Assembly (NCBI RefSeq): GCF_011752815.1
Contig: NZ_VWWV01000008.1
Location: 53,093-117,092 of the forward strand
Reading direction: 5' to 3'
Origin: Enterobacter sp. Cy-643
Lineage (GTDB): Bacteria; Pseudomonadota; Gammaproteobacteria; Enterobacterales; Enterobacteriaceae
Length of the DNA: 64,000 nt
Shown: piece after piece, positions 10,741 to 19,892 of the stretch
Layout of the letters: every line of letters starts with the position of its first letter
Numbering within the stretch: position 1 is the first letter of the stretch
Made by a program: the position numbers and the translations under genes
The notes under the pieces: model-generated
What the model saw: the letters and a program-made list of their open reading frames with translations, nothing else
Database searches by the model: none
Told to the model about the DNA's origin: nothing

Positions 10741-10757
10741 TATGTCTGGAGAGAGCA

Positions 10758-11573
10758 ATGTCGTCTGAAGAACTGGATTTGGTGTGGAGCAATATTAAAG
10801 CCGAAGCGCGAGCGCTTGCGGATTGTGAACCCATGTTGGCCAGTTTTTATCATGCGACGCTCCTCAAGCACGATAATCTTGGAAACGCGCTTAGCTACAT
10901 GCTGGCCAATAAGCTGGCTTCGCCGATCATGCCAGCAATTGCTATTCGTGAAGTTGTCGAAGAAGCCTACGCTGCCGATCCGCAGATGATTGCTTCTGCG
11001 GCTTGCGACATTCAGGCTGTTCGCACCCGTGACCCGGCAGTAGACAAGTATTCAACGCCGCTGCTTTATCTTAAAGGCTTTCATGCGTTGCAGGCGTATC
11101 GTATTGGTCATTGGCTTTGGCTACAGGGCCGGCAGGCGCTGGCTATCTTCTTGCAGAACCAGGTCTCCGTCTCTTTCCAGGTTGATATTCATCCTGCGGC
11201 AAAAATTGGGTGTGGGATCATGCTTGACCATGCCACCGGGATTGTCATTGGTGAGACTGCGGTAGTCGAGAACGATGTGTCTATTCTGCAATCGGTCACG
11301 CTGGGCGGTACCGGTAAAACCAGTGGCGATCGCCATCCGAAAATCCGCGAAGGCGTAATGATTGGTGCGGGTGCCAAGATCCTCGGCAATATTGAGGTCG
11401 GCACCGGCGCAAAAATTGGTGCAGGCTCCGTCGTGCTACAGCCTGTTCCCCCGCATACAACGGCAGCCGGCGTGCCGGCGCGAATCGTGGGTACGCCGGG
11501 AAGTGACAAGCCAGCGATAGATATGGATCAGCACTTCAACGGCGCAGGCTTTGAATACGGCGACGGCATTTAG
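10758..11573 (+). CDS. cysE: Serine O-acetyltransferase
   Basis: Makes O-acetylserine from serine and acetyl-CoA, the committed step of cysteine synthesis, feedback-inhibited by cysteine in the family. The ATG at 10758, after GGAGAGAGCA, gives 271 residues and the enteric start ([11 protein letters not shown]. coli MSCEELEIVW). An upstream in-frame codon at 10734 is not supported. The N-terminal helical SATase domain is followed by a left-handed beta-helix of hexapeptide repeats (about residues 140-245), with the conserved [20 protein letters not shown] and [10 protein letters not shown] segments. The gene end overlaps the convergent trmL by 4 bases. Confidence 0.96.
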   Translation: MSSEELDLVWSNIKAEARALADCEPMLASFYHATLLKHDNLGNALSYMLANKLASPIMPAIAIREVVEEAYAADPQMIASAACDIQAVRTRDPAVDKYSTPLLYLKGFHALQAYRIGHWLWLQGRQALAIFLQNQVSVSFQVDIHPAAKIGCGIMLDHATGIVIGETAVVENDVSILQSVTLGGTGKTSGDRHPKIREGVMIGAGAKILGNIEVGTGAKIGAGSVVLQPVPPHTTAAGVPARIVGTPGSDKPAIDMDQHFNGAGFEYGDGI

Positions 11574-12043
11574 CTTCTGAGAACAGCGCCTTGATACCCT
11601 AGCTGGCGCCAGGCTTCATAGACCACCACGGACACCGAGTTAGAGAGGTTCATGCTGCGGCTGTCCGGCATCATGGGAATGCGAATCTTTTGTTCGGGTG
11701 GCATAGCGTTCAGTATCTCAGCGGGTAGCCCGCGAGTTTCCGGGCCAAACATCAAATAATCCCCAGCCTGATAGCTCACATCACTGTGGGCGGGCGTTCC
11801 CTTGGTCGTTAAAGCAAACAGGCGCTGAGGGTTTTCGGCTTCCAGAAAAGCGTTATAGTCGTGATGGCGCAGCACTGTCGTAAATTCGTGATAATCCAGC
11901 CCGGCGCGACGCAGGCGTTTATCATCCCAGGGAAAGCCCATCGGCTCAATGATATGCAGGCGGAAACCAGTGTTGGCACACAGGCGGATAATGTTCCCGG
12001 TATTGGGCGGAATTTCAGGCTCAAACAAAACGATATTTAACAT
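11570..12043 (-). CDS. trmL: tRNA (cytidine/uridine-2'-O-)-methyltransferase TrmL
   Basis: SPOUT-class methyltransferase that 2'-O-methylates the wobble base of the leucine tRNAs with CmAA and cmnm5UmAA anticodons. It has 157 residues, the enteric YibK length. The start [22 protein letters not shown] and the C-terminal knot motifs [11 protein letters not shown] and [21 protein letters not shown] are family signatures. It converges on cysE, overlapping by 4 bases. Downstream on the other side it directly neighbours cpxA, unlike E. coli, where the two loci are far apart. Confidence 0.96.
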   Translation of the reverse strand: MLNIVLFEPEIPPNTGNIIRLCANTGFRLHIIEPMGFPWDDKRLRRAGLDYHEFTTVLRHHDYNAFLEAENPQRLFALTTKGTPAHSDVSYQAGDYLMFGPETRGLPAEILNAMPPEQKIRIPMMPDSRSMNLSNSVSVVVYEAWRQLGYQGAVLRS

Positions 12044-12100
12044 ACAACCCCCATCAACTAGGGGCGAAGAATAGCAAAATAGCTACTGAGCAGAAACGAA

Positions 12101-12122
12101 AACAGGCTCCGTAGAGCCTGTT
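12101..12122 (-). terminator. Terminator after cpxRA
   Basis: AACAGGCTC-CGTA-GAGCCTGTT forms a perfect 9-bp stem. Reading on the minus strand, it lies 24 bases after the cpxA stop and is followed by TTTTCG. Confidence 0.75.
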
Positions 12123-12145
12123 ATAGCGAATATTTTTCCTGCTTG

Positions 12146-13516
12146 TCAGCGGTGATAAAGCGGTAGCCAGAGCGTCAGGCGAAGGCCTCCAAGCGGGCTG
12201 TCGTCAGCTTTTACCCAGCCACGATGCTGCTGCACGGCAGTTTCGACGATGGCCAGACCTAAGCCTGTACCACCCGACTCACGATCGCGCGCTTCATCCG
12301 TACGATAAAACGGACGGAAAATCTGCTCTCTGTCTTCCGGACTGACGCCCGGGCCGTCATCGTCAACGGTGACGGTAATGCCCTGATTATCGACGGAGAA
12401 ATTCACAGCTATCTTGGTGTGCGAGTAACGCAGAGCATTGCGAACAATATTCTCCAGCGCACTTTCCAGGGCATTTGGGTTACCGTACATCAGCCACGGA
12501 CCCGGCGGGTAGGTGACTTCCAGCGACTTACCCATTTGCTCTGCTTCAAACGCAGCGTTATCCAGCATTTCTGCCCAGATTTGGTTCGCTTTCATTGTTT
12601 CGCTGACCAGCGCATTTTTTTGCTGATTGCGCGACATCACCAGCAGGTCATTAATCATGCCGTCCAGACGCTGGGCTTCTGTTTCTATGCGTCCCAACTC
12701 TTTGCTCTCACCGCTGCGGCGACGCAGTAGCGCGGTTCCAAGCTGCAGGCGGGTCAGCGGCGTGCGGAGTTCATGGGAGATATCCGACAACAACCTCTGC
12801 TGCGCCGTCATCATTCGCTCCAACGCAGTCACCATTTGGTTGAAGCTCGCGCCCGCGGCCTGGAATTCCTGTGGCCCAGCCTCGAGTTCCGGATGCTGGC
12901 GTAAGTTGCCCTGGGCCACTTCATCTGCCGCATTCTTCAGCTTACGGGCGGGTTTCGCAAGGCTCCAGGCCAGCCAAAGTAGCAGCGGAGAACTTACCAA
13001 CATGGTGACAATCAGCAGCAGCAAAGGGCGGTCGAACAGCAGGTTGATGAAGTCAGATTGCGAGCTACTGGCCGGGCGAATCAGGTAAAGTTGGTAGTTA
13101 TCTTCACCATCTCGCACCGAAAAGGGCCCAACTAGTTCAACTCGACCATATTTCTTTTTCTGGGGGTGATCGGCGTTATCGGACTGACCGATAAAGTTAC
13201 GGATGATCTGCATTTCGTTGCGTTGGGCGCCAATGACGCGCCCTTCGCTGGTGACCAGCAGCAAACGCTGGCCTGGAGGTGCCCATTTGTCGATGGCACG
13301 GAACAGACGCCGCCACCACATCAAATCGTTCGGTGGATCGGTTGCCAGCTCCGCTTCGACGTGTTGCTCAATCATGTAGCCCTGACGTTGCTCATTTTCC
13401 ATCAGCTCGGTCATCTGGCGTGAATCCAGCTTCGGCAGCATTAAAACTAACATCAGTACCAGAGCCAGCGTCAGCCAGAAGATGGCAAAAATGCGCGCGG
13501 TAAGGCTACTTATCAT
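12146..13516 (-). CDS. cpxA: Envelope-stress sensor histidine kinase CpxA
   Basis: Inner-membrane sensor kinase/phosphatase of the Cpx envelope-stress system. It has 456 residues. An N-terminal membrane segment (about 8-28) is followed by a periplasmic domain that contacts CpxP, a second membrane segment (about 165-185), then HAMP, a dimerisation domain with the phospho-accepting histidine in DISHELRTPLTR, and a HATPase domain (DDDGPGVSPEDRE and GTGLGLAIV). It overlaps cpxR by 4 bases, so translation is coupled. Confidence 0.97.
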   Translation of the reverse strand: MISSLTARIFAIFWLTLALVLMLVLMLPKLDSRQMTELMENEQRQGYMIEQHVEAELATDPPNDLMWWRRLFRAIDKWAPPGQRLLLVTSEGRVIGAQRNEMQIIRNFIGQSDNADHPQKKKYGRVELVGPFSVRDGEDNYQLYLIRPASSSQSDFINLLFDRPLLLLIVTMLVSSPLLLWLAWSLAKPARKLKNAADEVAQGNLRQHPELEAGPQEFQAAGASFNQMVTALERMMTAQQRLLSDISHELRTPLTRLQLGTALLRRRSGESKELGRIETEAQRLDGMINDLLVMSRNQQKNALVSETMKANQIWAEMLDNAAFEAEQMGKSLEVTYPPGPWLMYGNPNALESALENIVRNALRYSHTKIAVNFSVDNQGITVTVDDDGPGVSPEDREQIFRPFYRTDEARDRESGGTGLGLAIVETAVQQHRGWVKADDSPLGGLRLTLWLPLYHR

Positions 13517-14211
13517 GAAGCGGAAACCATCAGATAGCCGCGACCACGTAAGGTTTTAAACCACGGATGGCCGTCTTTGCGATCCGGTAATTTACGACGC
13601 AGGTTGGAAATATGCATGTCTATCGCACGGTCAAACGGAGTTAAGCGTTTACCCAGAACTTCCTGGCTCAGGTGTTCACGTGAAACTACCTGACCCAGAT
13701 GCTGAGCAAGGAGATACAGCAGCGTGAATTCGGTACCGGTTAAGTCCAGCGCTTGTCCGTCGAAACTCGCTTCCTGGCGGCCTGGATTGAGACTCAGCCC
13801 ATCGACTTCTACCGTCGGTGAACTGCTATCGCTGTTTTGTTGCTGTTCGCTCCAGTGTGAACGACGCAGGATGGCACGAATACGGGCGACCAGCTCACGA
13901 TCGTTAAAGGGTTTTGGTAAGTAGTCATCGGCACCCAGCTCAAGGCCAAGTACGCGGTCAAGTTCGCTACCGCGAGCGGTAAGCATAATAACGGGTGTTT
14001 GGTGTGTCTGGCGAAGTTCTTTCAACGTATCAATACCATTTTTCTTAGGCATCATTACGTCAAGCAATAACAGGTCGATGCTGTCGTCCAGAAGCGTCAA
14101 CGCTTGCTCACCATCATGAGCAACAATCACGTCAAAACCTTCCATGTCGAGCAATTCCTTTAGCAGGGAAGTCAGCTCTCGGTCATCATCAACTAACAGG
14201 ATTTTATTCAT
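13513..14211 (-). CDS. cpxR: Envelope-stress response regulator CpxR
   Basis: OmpR-family DNA-binding response regulator, partner of CpxA. It has 232 residues. The receiver domain carries the acidic pocket at D9-D10, phospho-acceptor D51 in LLLLDVMMP and the conserved lysine in KPFNDRE. The winged-helix output domain lies in about residues 130-230. It is divergent from cpxP, with a CpxR box between them that can serve both units. Confidence 0.98.
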   Translation of the reverse strand: MNKILLVDDDRELTSLLKELLDMEGFDVIVAHDGEQALTLLDDSIDLLLLDVMMPKKNGIDTLKELRQTHQTPVIMLTARGSELDRVLGLELGADDYLPKPFNDRELVARIRAILRRSHWSEQQQNSDSSSPTVEVDGLSLNPGRQEASFDGQALDLTGTEFTLLYLLAQHLGQVVSREHLSQEVLGKRLTPFDRAIDMHISNLRRKLPDRKDGHPWFKTLRGRGYLMVSAS

Positions 14212-14266
14212 TGTGAAATTACCTCCGAGGCAGAAATTACGTCATCAAGGCGCGCTAATCCATGAC

Positions 14267-14281
14267 TTTACGTTGTTTTAC
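14267..14281. promoter_or_regulatory. CpxR box in the cpxR/cpxP intergenic region
   Basis: On the minus strand the sequence is GTAAA-ACAAC-GTAAA, a perfect match to the CpxR consensus GTAAA-N5-GTAAA. The stretch around it closely resembles the E. coli cpxP promoter. It is placed between cpxR and cpxP, where phospho-CpxR is known in enterics to activate cpxP strongly. Confidence 0.92.
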
Positions 14282-14362
14282 ACCCCCTGACGCTAGTTTG
14301 CAGCGGGAATCGTAGACTGGCTCTCGTTGAATCGCAGCACACAAAGATTTCGGGAGCAAGTG

Positions 14363-14872
14363 ATGCGCAATGTTACCGCTGTCGTCATGGCCTCAACACT
14401 GGCATTTATCTCTTTAGCCAGCTCAGCCGATGATTTGCCGACCGGCGTTAACTGGCCACAAAGCGACAATCTGGCAAAACGAAACAACGCTCAGAATCAC
14501 ATGTTTGACGGCATAAGTTTGACTGAGCAACAGCGCCAACAGATGCGAGATCTTATGCACCGGGCAAGGCATGATAGCCCACCCGTTAATGTTAGCGAAA
14601 TGGAGATCATGCATCGCCTGATCACCGCAGATAAATTTGATGAAGTGGCAGTAAAAGCTCAGGCTGAAAAAATGGCACAAGAACAGGTTGCCCGCCAGGT
14701 TGAGATGGCAAAAGTACGCAACCAAATGTACCACTTACTCAGTCCAGAGCAGCAAGCCGCTTTAAATGAGAAACACCAGCAGCGCATGGACCATCTCCGT
14801 GAACTGTCTGAACTGCAGCAGGGCGTTTCGCTGCAGGCAATGAGTAGTAGCAGTACCCGTAGTAACCAGTAA
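14363..14872 (+). CDS. cpxP: Periplasmic Cpx-pathway adaptor CpxP
   Basis: Periplasmic chaperone-like inhibitor of CpxA that helps DegP degrade misfolded proteins. The ATG at 14363 follows CGGGAGCAAGTG and gives 169 residues, close to the E. coli 166. A longer frame from 14327 would disrupt the signal peptide. The signal peptide spans about residues 1-21. Two Spy/CpxP LTxxQ motifs are visible, LTEQQRQQM and LSPEQQAAL, within the dimeric helical fold. It is preceded by the CpxR box, and its 3' UTR holds CpxQ. Confidence 0.96.
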   Translation: MRNVTAVVMASTLAFISLASSADDLPTGVNWPQSDNLAKRNNAQNHMFDGISLTEQQRQQMRDLMHRARHDSPPVNVSEMEIMHRLITADKFDEVAVKAQAEKMAQEQVARQVEMAKVRNQMYHLLSPEQQAALNEKHQQRMDHLRELSELQQGVSLQAMSSSSTRSNQ

Positions 14873-14881
14873 CAAACCCTG

Positions 14882-14939
14882 TTTTCCTTGCCATAGACAC
14901 CATCCCTGTCTTCCCCGCCTCACCAGGCGGGTTTTTTTT
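14882..14939 (+). ncRNA. cpxQ: CpxQ sRNA from the cpxP 3' UTR
   Basis: The sequence after the cpxP stop begins TTTTCCTTGCCATAGACACC and continues CATCCCTGTCTTCCCC, matching my memory of Salmonella/E. coli CpxQ. It ends in a CCCGCCT-CACC-AGGCGGG terminator hairpin with eight T. In the known system RNase E cuts it from cpxP mRNA, and with Hfq it represses envelope-protein mRNAs. The 5' seed half is conserved while the terminator stem differs in sequence. The 5' end given is inferred by similarity. Confidence 0.88.
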
Positions 14940-14995
14940 GCCCGACGCTCAGACCTGATCCGCTATACTAGCGGCATTCACCTGCGGGAGCCCCC

Positions 14996-15898
14996 ATGAA
15001 TCAACAATATGGGCAGCTGGTTAGCCGGGCTGCAATCGCGGCGACCGTCATGGCGTCGTTGCTACTGTTAATAAAAATTTTCGCCTGGTGGTATACCGGC
15101 TCGGTCAGTATCCTGGCGGCGCTGGTGGATTCACTGGTCGATATCGCTGCTTCATTGACGAATTTGCTTGTGGTGCGCTATTCGCTCCAGCCGGCAGATG
15201 AAGAGCATACGTTTGGTCACGGTAAAGCGGAGTCACTAGCCGCCCTTGCTCAAAGCATGTTCATTTCGGGCTCTGCGCTGTTCCTGTTTTTAACCGGTAT
15301 TCAGCATCTGGCCGATCCTGCACCGATGAAAGATCCTGGCATTGGTGTGGCGGTGACGATTGTGTCACTGATAAGCACCTTAATTTTGGTGACGTTCCAG
15401 CGCTGGGTGGTACGAAAAACACAAAGCCAGGCCGTCCGGGCCGATATGCTTCATTATCAGTCTGATGTTATGATGAATGGCGCAATTCTTATTGCGCTGG
15501 CTCTTTCCTGGTACGGTTGGCATCGTGCTGATTCGCTGTTTGCTTTGGGTATTGGCGTGTACATTTTGTATAGCGCGCTGCAAATGGGTTATGAAGCCGT
15601 GCAATCGCTGCTTGATCGGGCGTTACCAGACGAGGAACGTCAGGCTATTATTGATATCGTGAACGCGTGGCCTGGCGTCAGAGGAGCACACGATCTCCGA
15701 ACGCGGCAGTCAGGGCCGACCCGCTTTATACAGCTTCATATTGAGATGGAAGATAATTTACCGCTGGTTCAGGCGCACGTTGTTGCTGAACAGGTGGAGC
15801 AGGCGATTCTGCATCGTTTTCCAGGATCGGATGTGATTATCCATCAGGATCCTTGCTCTGTTGTTCCAACGGGACGGCAGGGGCATTTCGAGCTTTAG
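14996..15898 (+). CDS. fieF: Ferrous-iron/zinc efflux transporter FieF (CDF family)
   Basis: Inner-membrane cation diffusion facilitator exchanging Fe2+/Zn2+ for protons. It has 300 residues, the E. coli YiiP length. Six membrane segments cover about residues 10-205, with the metal-site motifs DSLVDIAAS in TM2, the [16 protein letters not shown] loop and HYQSDV in TM5. The C-terminal cytoplasmic metal-binding domain contains [14 protein letters not shown]. It lies alone between cpxP/CpxQ and pfkA. Confidence 0.95.
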   Translation: MNQQYGQLVSRAAIAATVMASLLLLIKIFAWWYTGSVSILAALVDSLVDIAASLTNLLVVRYSLQPADEEHTFGHGKAESLAALAQSMFISGSALFLFLTGIQHLADPAPMKDPGIGVAVTIVSLISTLILVTFQRWVVRKTQSQAVRADMLHYQSDVMMNGAILIALALSWYGWHRADSLFALGIGVYILYSALQMGYEAVQSLLDRALPDEERQAIIDIVNAWPGVRGAHDLRTRQSGPTRFIQLHIEMEDNLPLVQAHVVAEQVEQAILHRFPGSDVIIHQDPCSVVPTGRQGHFEL

Positions 15899-15962
15899 TT
15901 TTACGTTGGAAAGTTGGCGCTGACTGGCAGTTTTTGCATAATGTACCGCCATTTGGCCTGAC

Positions 15963-15976
15963 CTGAATCAATTCAG
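15963..15976. promoter_or_regulatory. Cra (FruR) operator upstream of pfkA
   Basis: CTGAAT-CA-ATTCAG is a perfect dyad matching the Cra half-site pattern, and it sits where the E. coli pfkA Cra site lies. A -10-like TATACT follows at 15991-15996. Cra is a known repressor of pfkA in enterics. Confidence 0.75.
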
Positions 15977-16080
15977 CTGGGAGCCGTTGTTATACTATTT
16001 GGGCAGCGTCGAAGTTTCGGATTGCCCGCAGCGTTTTCCGGCAACAGGATTAATTTTGCTTTCAAAGTTCAGAGGTAGTC

Positions 16081-17043
16081 ATGATCAAAAAAATTGGTGT
16101 GTTGACGAGTGGCGGTGATGCGCCGGGCATGAACGCGGCTATCCGCGGTGTGGTGCGTGCAGCGCTGTCAGAAGGTTTGGAAGTCATGGGTGTCTATGAT
16201 GGCTACCTGGGTCTGTACGAAGATCGCATGGTGCAGCTCGACCGCTATAGCGTGTCCGACATGATCAACCGTGGCGGTACATTCCTCGGCTCCGCTCGCT
16301 TCCCTGAGTTCCGTGATGAAAACATCCGCGCCGTGGCTATCGAAAACTTGAAAAAACGCGGCATTGATGCGCTGGTAGTTATCGGCGGCGATGGTTCTTA
16401 CATGGGGGCAATGCGCCTGACCGAAATGGGCTTCCCTTGCATCGGCCTGCCGGGCACCATCGATAACGATATCAAAGGCACCGACTACACCATTGGTTAC
16501 TTCACTGCGCTGGAAACCGTAGTTGAGGCGATTGACCGCCTGCGTGATACCTCCTCTTCACACCAGCGTATCTCTATCGTTGAAGTGATGGGACGTTACT
16601 GCGGTGACCTTACTCTGGCTGCGGCTATCGCCGGTGGCTGTGAGTTTGTGGTGCTGCCGGAAGTTGAATTCAGCCGTGAAGATCTGGTGGCAGAAATCAA
16701 AGCTGGCATTGCGAAAGGTAAGAAACACGCTATTGTGGCTATCACCGAGCACATTTGCGATGTTGATGAACTGGCTAAATACATCGAAACCGAAACCAAG
16801 CGCGAAACCCGCGCTACCGTTCTGGGCCACATCCAGCGCGGAGGTTCTCCGGTAGCGTATGACCGTATCCTTGCATCTCGTATGGGTGCTTATTCCATCG
16901 AACTGCTGCTGCAGGGCTTTGGCGGTCGCTGCGTAGGTATTCAGAACGAAAAACTGGTTCACCATGACATCATCGACGCGATTGAAAATATGAAGCGTCC
17001 GTTTAAAGGTGACTGGCTGGATTGCGCTAAAAAGCTGTACTAA
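16081..17043 (+). CDS. pfkA: 6-phosphofructokinase I
   Basis: ATP-dependent phosphorylation of fructose 6-phosphate, the main allosteric step of glycolysis. It has 320 residues. The N-terminal ATP loop [15 protein letters not shown] and the catalytic aspartate motif [12 protein letters not shown] are typical. Allosteric ADP/PEP-site residues occur in the second domain. The ATG is preceded by AGAGGTAGTC. Expression is probably controlled by the Cra dyad in its promoter; a strong terminator follows. Confidence 0.98.
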   Translation: MIKKIGVLTSGGDAPGMNAAIRGVVRAALSEGLEVMGVYDGYLGLYEDRMVQLDRYSVSDMINRGGTFLGSARFPEFRDENIRAVAIENLKKRGIDALVVIGGDGSYMGAMRLTEMGFPCIGLPGTIDNDIKGTDYTIGYFTALETVVEAIDRLRDTSSSHQRISIVEVMGRYCGDLTLAAAIAGGCEFVVLPEVEFSREDLVAEIKAGIAKGKKHAIVAITEHICDVDELAKYIETETKRETRATVLGHIQRGGSPVAYDRILASRMGAYSIELLLQGFGGRCVGIQNEKLVHHDIIDAIENMKRPFKGDWLDCAKKLY

Positions 17044-17061
17044 GCCGAGGTGCTGTCAGCG

Positions 17062-17086
17062 AAAACCGGGCATGGCCCGGTTTTTT
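17062..17086 (+). terminator. Terminator after pfkA
   Basis: Perfect 10-bp stem AAAACCGGGC / GCCCGGTTTT with loop ATG, running into six T. Confidence 0.92.
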
Positions 17087-17194
17087 ATTACCTGTTATAT
17101 CGCCAAAAGTTATAGCCAATCTTTTTTTTTTCTTTAATCATTGAAATGGTTTCTGGCAGGCTGACTGCATCAAACTTCATAAAGAGAGCGGGCG

Positions 17195-18184
17195 ATGAAC
17201 AAGTGGGGCGTGGGTTTAACATTACTTTTGGCTTCTGGTGGCGTACTGGCGAAGGATATTCAGTTACTCAACGTGTCTTACGATCCGACTCGTGAACTGT
17301 ATGAAGAATACAACAAAGCGTTCAGCGCTCACTGGAAGCAGCAAACCGGTGATACGGTCACCGTGCGCCAGTCTCACGGCGGATCCGGGAAGCAGGCAAC
17401 GTCGGTCATCAATGGTATTGAAGCCGACGTTGTGACCCTGGCGCTGGCCTATGACGTTGATGCCATCGCCGAGCGCGGGCGCATTGATAAAAACTGGATC
17501 AAGCGCCTGCCGGACAATTCTGCGCCATACACATCCACCATTGTATTCCTGGTGCGCAAAGGCAACCCTAAACAAATTCATGACTGGAACGACTTGATCA
17601 AACCTGGCGTTTCCGTCATCACGCCAAACCCGAAAAGCTCCGGCGGCGCGCGCTGGAACTATTTAGCGGCGTGGGGTTATGCATTGCACCACAACAATAA
17701 CGATCAGGCGAAAGCGCAGGACTTCGTTAAAGCCTTATTCAAAAACGTAGAGGTGCTGGACTCCGGTGCCCGTGGTTCGACCAACACCTTTGTTGAACGC
17801 GGCATTGGCGATGTGCTGATTGCGTGGGAAAACGAGGCGCTGCTGGCGACCAATGAATTAGGCAAAGACAAATTTGAGATTGTGACCCCGAGCGAATCTA
17901 TTCTTGCGGAACCGACGGTGTCCGTAGTGGACAAGGTTGTTGAGAAGAAAGGGACTCAGGCCGTGGCGGAAGCCTATCTGAAGTATCTTTACTCGCCTGA
18001 AGGCCAGGAGATTGCGGCGAAGAATTACTATCGTCCGCGCGATCCGGAAGTTGCGAAGAAATACGAAAAAGTGTTCCCGAAACTGAAGCTCTACACCATT
18101 GATGAAGAGTTTGGTGGCTGGACGAAGGCGCAGCAGGATCACTTCTCTAACGGCGGCAGTTTCGACCAAATCAGCAAGCGTTAA
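17195..18184 (+). CDS. sbp: Periplasmic sulfate-binding protein
   Basis: Binds sulfate for the CysTWA ABC importer, whose genes are elsewhere. It has 329 residues with a signal peptide ending at about VLA-19. Sulfate-pocket regions are recognisable: [29 protein letters not shown] and [15 protein letters not shown], as in the SBP/CysP family. In enterics it is under CysB control; no CysB site could be assigned. It is followed by a strong terminator that separates it from the accessory cassette. Confidence 0.96.
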   Translation: MNKWGVGLTLLLASGGVLAKDIQLLNVSYDPTRELYEEYNKAFSAHWKQQTGDTVTVRQSHGGSGKQATSVINGIEADVVTLALAYDVDAIAERGRIDKNWIKRLPDNSAPYTSTIVFLVRKGNPKQIHDWNDLIKPGVSVITPNPKSSGGARWNYLAAWGYALHHNNNDQAKAQDFVKALFKNVEVLDSGARGSTNTFVERGIGDVLIAWENEALLATNELGKDKFEIVTPSESILAEPTVSVVDKVVEKKGTQAVAEAYLKYLYSPEGQEIAAKNYYRPRDPEVAKKYEKVFPKLKLYTIDEEFGGWTKAQQDHFSNGGSFDQISKR

Positions 18185-18232
18185 ACTCTACTGCACGGTC
18201 GGTTAATCACCTGCCGGAGAGTGGAAGAAAAG

Positions 18233-18263
18233 AACCCGGTAGCTAAGGCTGCCGGGTTTTTTT
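18233..18263 (+). terminator. Terminator after sbp
   Basis: AACCCGG-T-AGC / GCT-G-CCGGGTT stem (one T-G wobble) with a TAAG loop and seven T. Confidence 0.92.
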
Positions 18264-18311
18264 ATTGTGTTCGCTCAGATCACGCGGCATCTTAAATTCA
18301 TATTGGCTTTT

Positions 18312-18327
18312 TTTGATCAAAATCACA
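18312..18327. promoter_or_regulatory. CRP-like site upstream of the riboside cassette
   Basis: TTTGA-N6-TCACA differs from the CRP core TGTGA-N6-TCACA at one base. It lies 221 bases before the transporter start and 52 bases before the perfect inverted repeat at 18379-18408. A second, weaker half-site TGTGA-N6-TCTAA lies at 18365-18380. Catabolite control of a nucleoside/sugar transporter operon would be expected. Confidence 0.5.
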
Positions 18328-18378
18328 CTCTCATGTCTTGTCCGTGCATCTCATATTTAAATAATGTGAAATCGATCT

Positions 18379-18408
18379 AAAGATATAAAAGCATACCTTT
18401 ATATCTTT
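18379..18408. repeat. Perfect 11-bp inverted repeat, candidate operator of the cassette
   Basis: AAAGATATAAA, 8-base spacer AGCATACC, TTTATATCTTT. It is a perfect dyad in the 363-base gap between sbp and the cassette, about 140 bases before the first start codon. It is the best operator candidate for the GntR/UTRA regulator encoded in the cassette, but no copy was found elsewhere in the window. The rest of the gap (18409-18547) shows no other structure I can name. Confidence 0.6.
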
Positions 18409-18547
18409 TTAGGTTGACGTACTCTCCTCCCTGACGCTATCCCCGCGCTGTTCGGCTACAGATACCGTTAAAAAATATTTATTTCACGCAGTTATCTCTT
18501 CTCCTGTTCGACATTCTTGCGCCTTACGGTGCCAAAGGAATACCGAT

Positions 18548-19882
18548 ATGAAACTGTCAATCGTGGAAAAAGTGGGATTTGGCGCCGGGGATATGGCGAT
18601 TAACGTAGTGATCGTGGCCATGCAGCTTCTGTTGGCCTATTTCTATACCGATATCTACGGCCTTAAGGCCGCGGATGTCGGCGTATTACTGATAGTTGTG
18701 CGCATGATCGACGCTTTTATCGACCCGGCAATGGGGATGCTAACGGATAAAATATCGACACGCTGGGGGCGCTATCGCCCGTGGCTGATTTGGTTTGCTG
18801 CGCCGTTCGGCTTTGCCGTTTATCTGATGTTTATTACGCCCGACGTTGCCTATACGGCAAAACTGGCATGGGCCTACTTCACCTATATCCTGATGACCGT
18901 GGTCTATACCGCGATCACCATTCCCTATATTTCGCTGATCGGCGTGATCAGTAACGACCCGGTCGAACGGCTGAGCGCCAATGGCTACCGTTTTGTCATG
19001 ACAAAGATAGCCGCGTTTCTGGTCACTATCGTTGTACCTATGCTGGCAGTGTGGCTGGGACAGGGCAGTAAAGCCCACGGCTACCAGCTTTCGATGGGGT
19101 TAATGGGCTTGATGGGAACCCTGCTCTTTGTTTTCTGTTTTTTGACCACCCGCGAGCGCAGCGAACCGGAGTTGCCGTCGCTGGGCATAAAGCAGCAGTT
19201 TGCTACTTTGCTGCGCAACGACCAGTGGCTGATTTTGGGCGTAGTCATCATGTTGCTGATGTGTGGCTATGTGATTCGTGGTTCCGTGGCGGCTTATTAT
19301 GCGAAATATTATCTTGGCGGCGGCGATGCCCTGATATCTCCTTTCCTGACCACTGGCGTAGTCGCCTCTATTCTGGCCATGGTGGTTACCACCTGGGTGA
19401 CGAAATTCTGGGACAAAATCAAAATGTTCCGTTACACCCAATTGATCACTTTTGCTCTGAGCTTCGCGATGTATTTCAGCGTCGGTCAGCAGAACCTGGT
19501 TCTCGCATTCATCTTCTACTTCCTGATCAACTTCTTCTGCGACATGCAAATGCCGGTGTTTTGGTCCTCGATTGCTGAGGCGGTGGATTACGGTGAGAAG
19601 AAGACCGGATTACGGGTCTCTGGTCTGGCCTTCGGCGGCATCCTGTTCTTCCAGAAATTCGGCATGGGTATCGCGGGCGGTGTACTTGGGTTCTTGCTTA
19701 GCCACTTTGGCTATCAGGCCGACGTTCAGCAGAGTGCAAGGTCGCTGGTCGGTATCGCACTGATGATGACGATGATCCCGTCGCTGTTCCACCTGGCCGT
19801 CGGGCTATTAATGAAAAAGTATCTGATCAATAACCATTACTACCGTGATATTCAGGCCGATCTGGCTCACCGCCAGGCCTGA
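18548..19882 (+). CDS. GPH-family cation symporter, putative riboside/glycoside importer
   Basis: A 444-residue, twelve-segment transporter of the glycoside-pentoside-hexuronide:cation symporter type (MelB fold). Visible signatures: RMIDAFIDPAMGMLTDK in the second segment region, where MelB has its cation-site aspartates, WGRYRPWLIW in the following loop, and SIAEAVDYGEKKTG in the late loop. It is the first gene of the cassette, 10 bases before the kinase, and appears equivalent to Salmonella STM4065. By context it should import the riboside that the next gene phosphorylates, but the substrate is not shown by the sequence. Confidence 0.85.
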   Translation: MKLSIVEKVGFGAGDMAINVVIVAMQLLLAYFYTDIYGLKAADVGVLLIVVRMIDAFIDPAMGMLTDKISTRWGRYRPWLIWFAAPFGFAVYLMFITPDVAYTAKLAWAYFTYILMTVVYTAITIPYISLIGVISNDPVERLSANGYRFVMTKIAAFLVTIVVPMLAVWLGQGSKAHGYQLSMGLMGLMGTLLFVFCFLTTRERSEPELPSLGIKQQFATLLRNDQWLILGVVIMLLMCGYVIRGSVAAYYAKYYLGGGDALISPFLTTGVVASILAMVVTTWVTKFWDKIKMFRYTQLITFALSFAMYFSVGQQNLVLAFIFYFLINFFCDMQMPVFWSSIAEAVDYGEKKTGLRVSGLAFGGILFFQKFGMGIAGGVLGFLLSHFGYQADVQQSARSLVGIALMMTMIPSLFHLAVGLLMKKYLINNHYYRDIQADLAHRQA

Positions 19883-19892
19883 GGAGGGCTTT

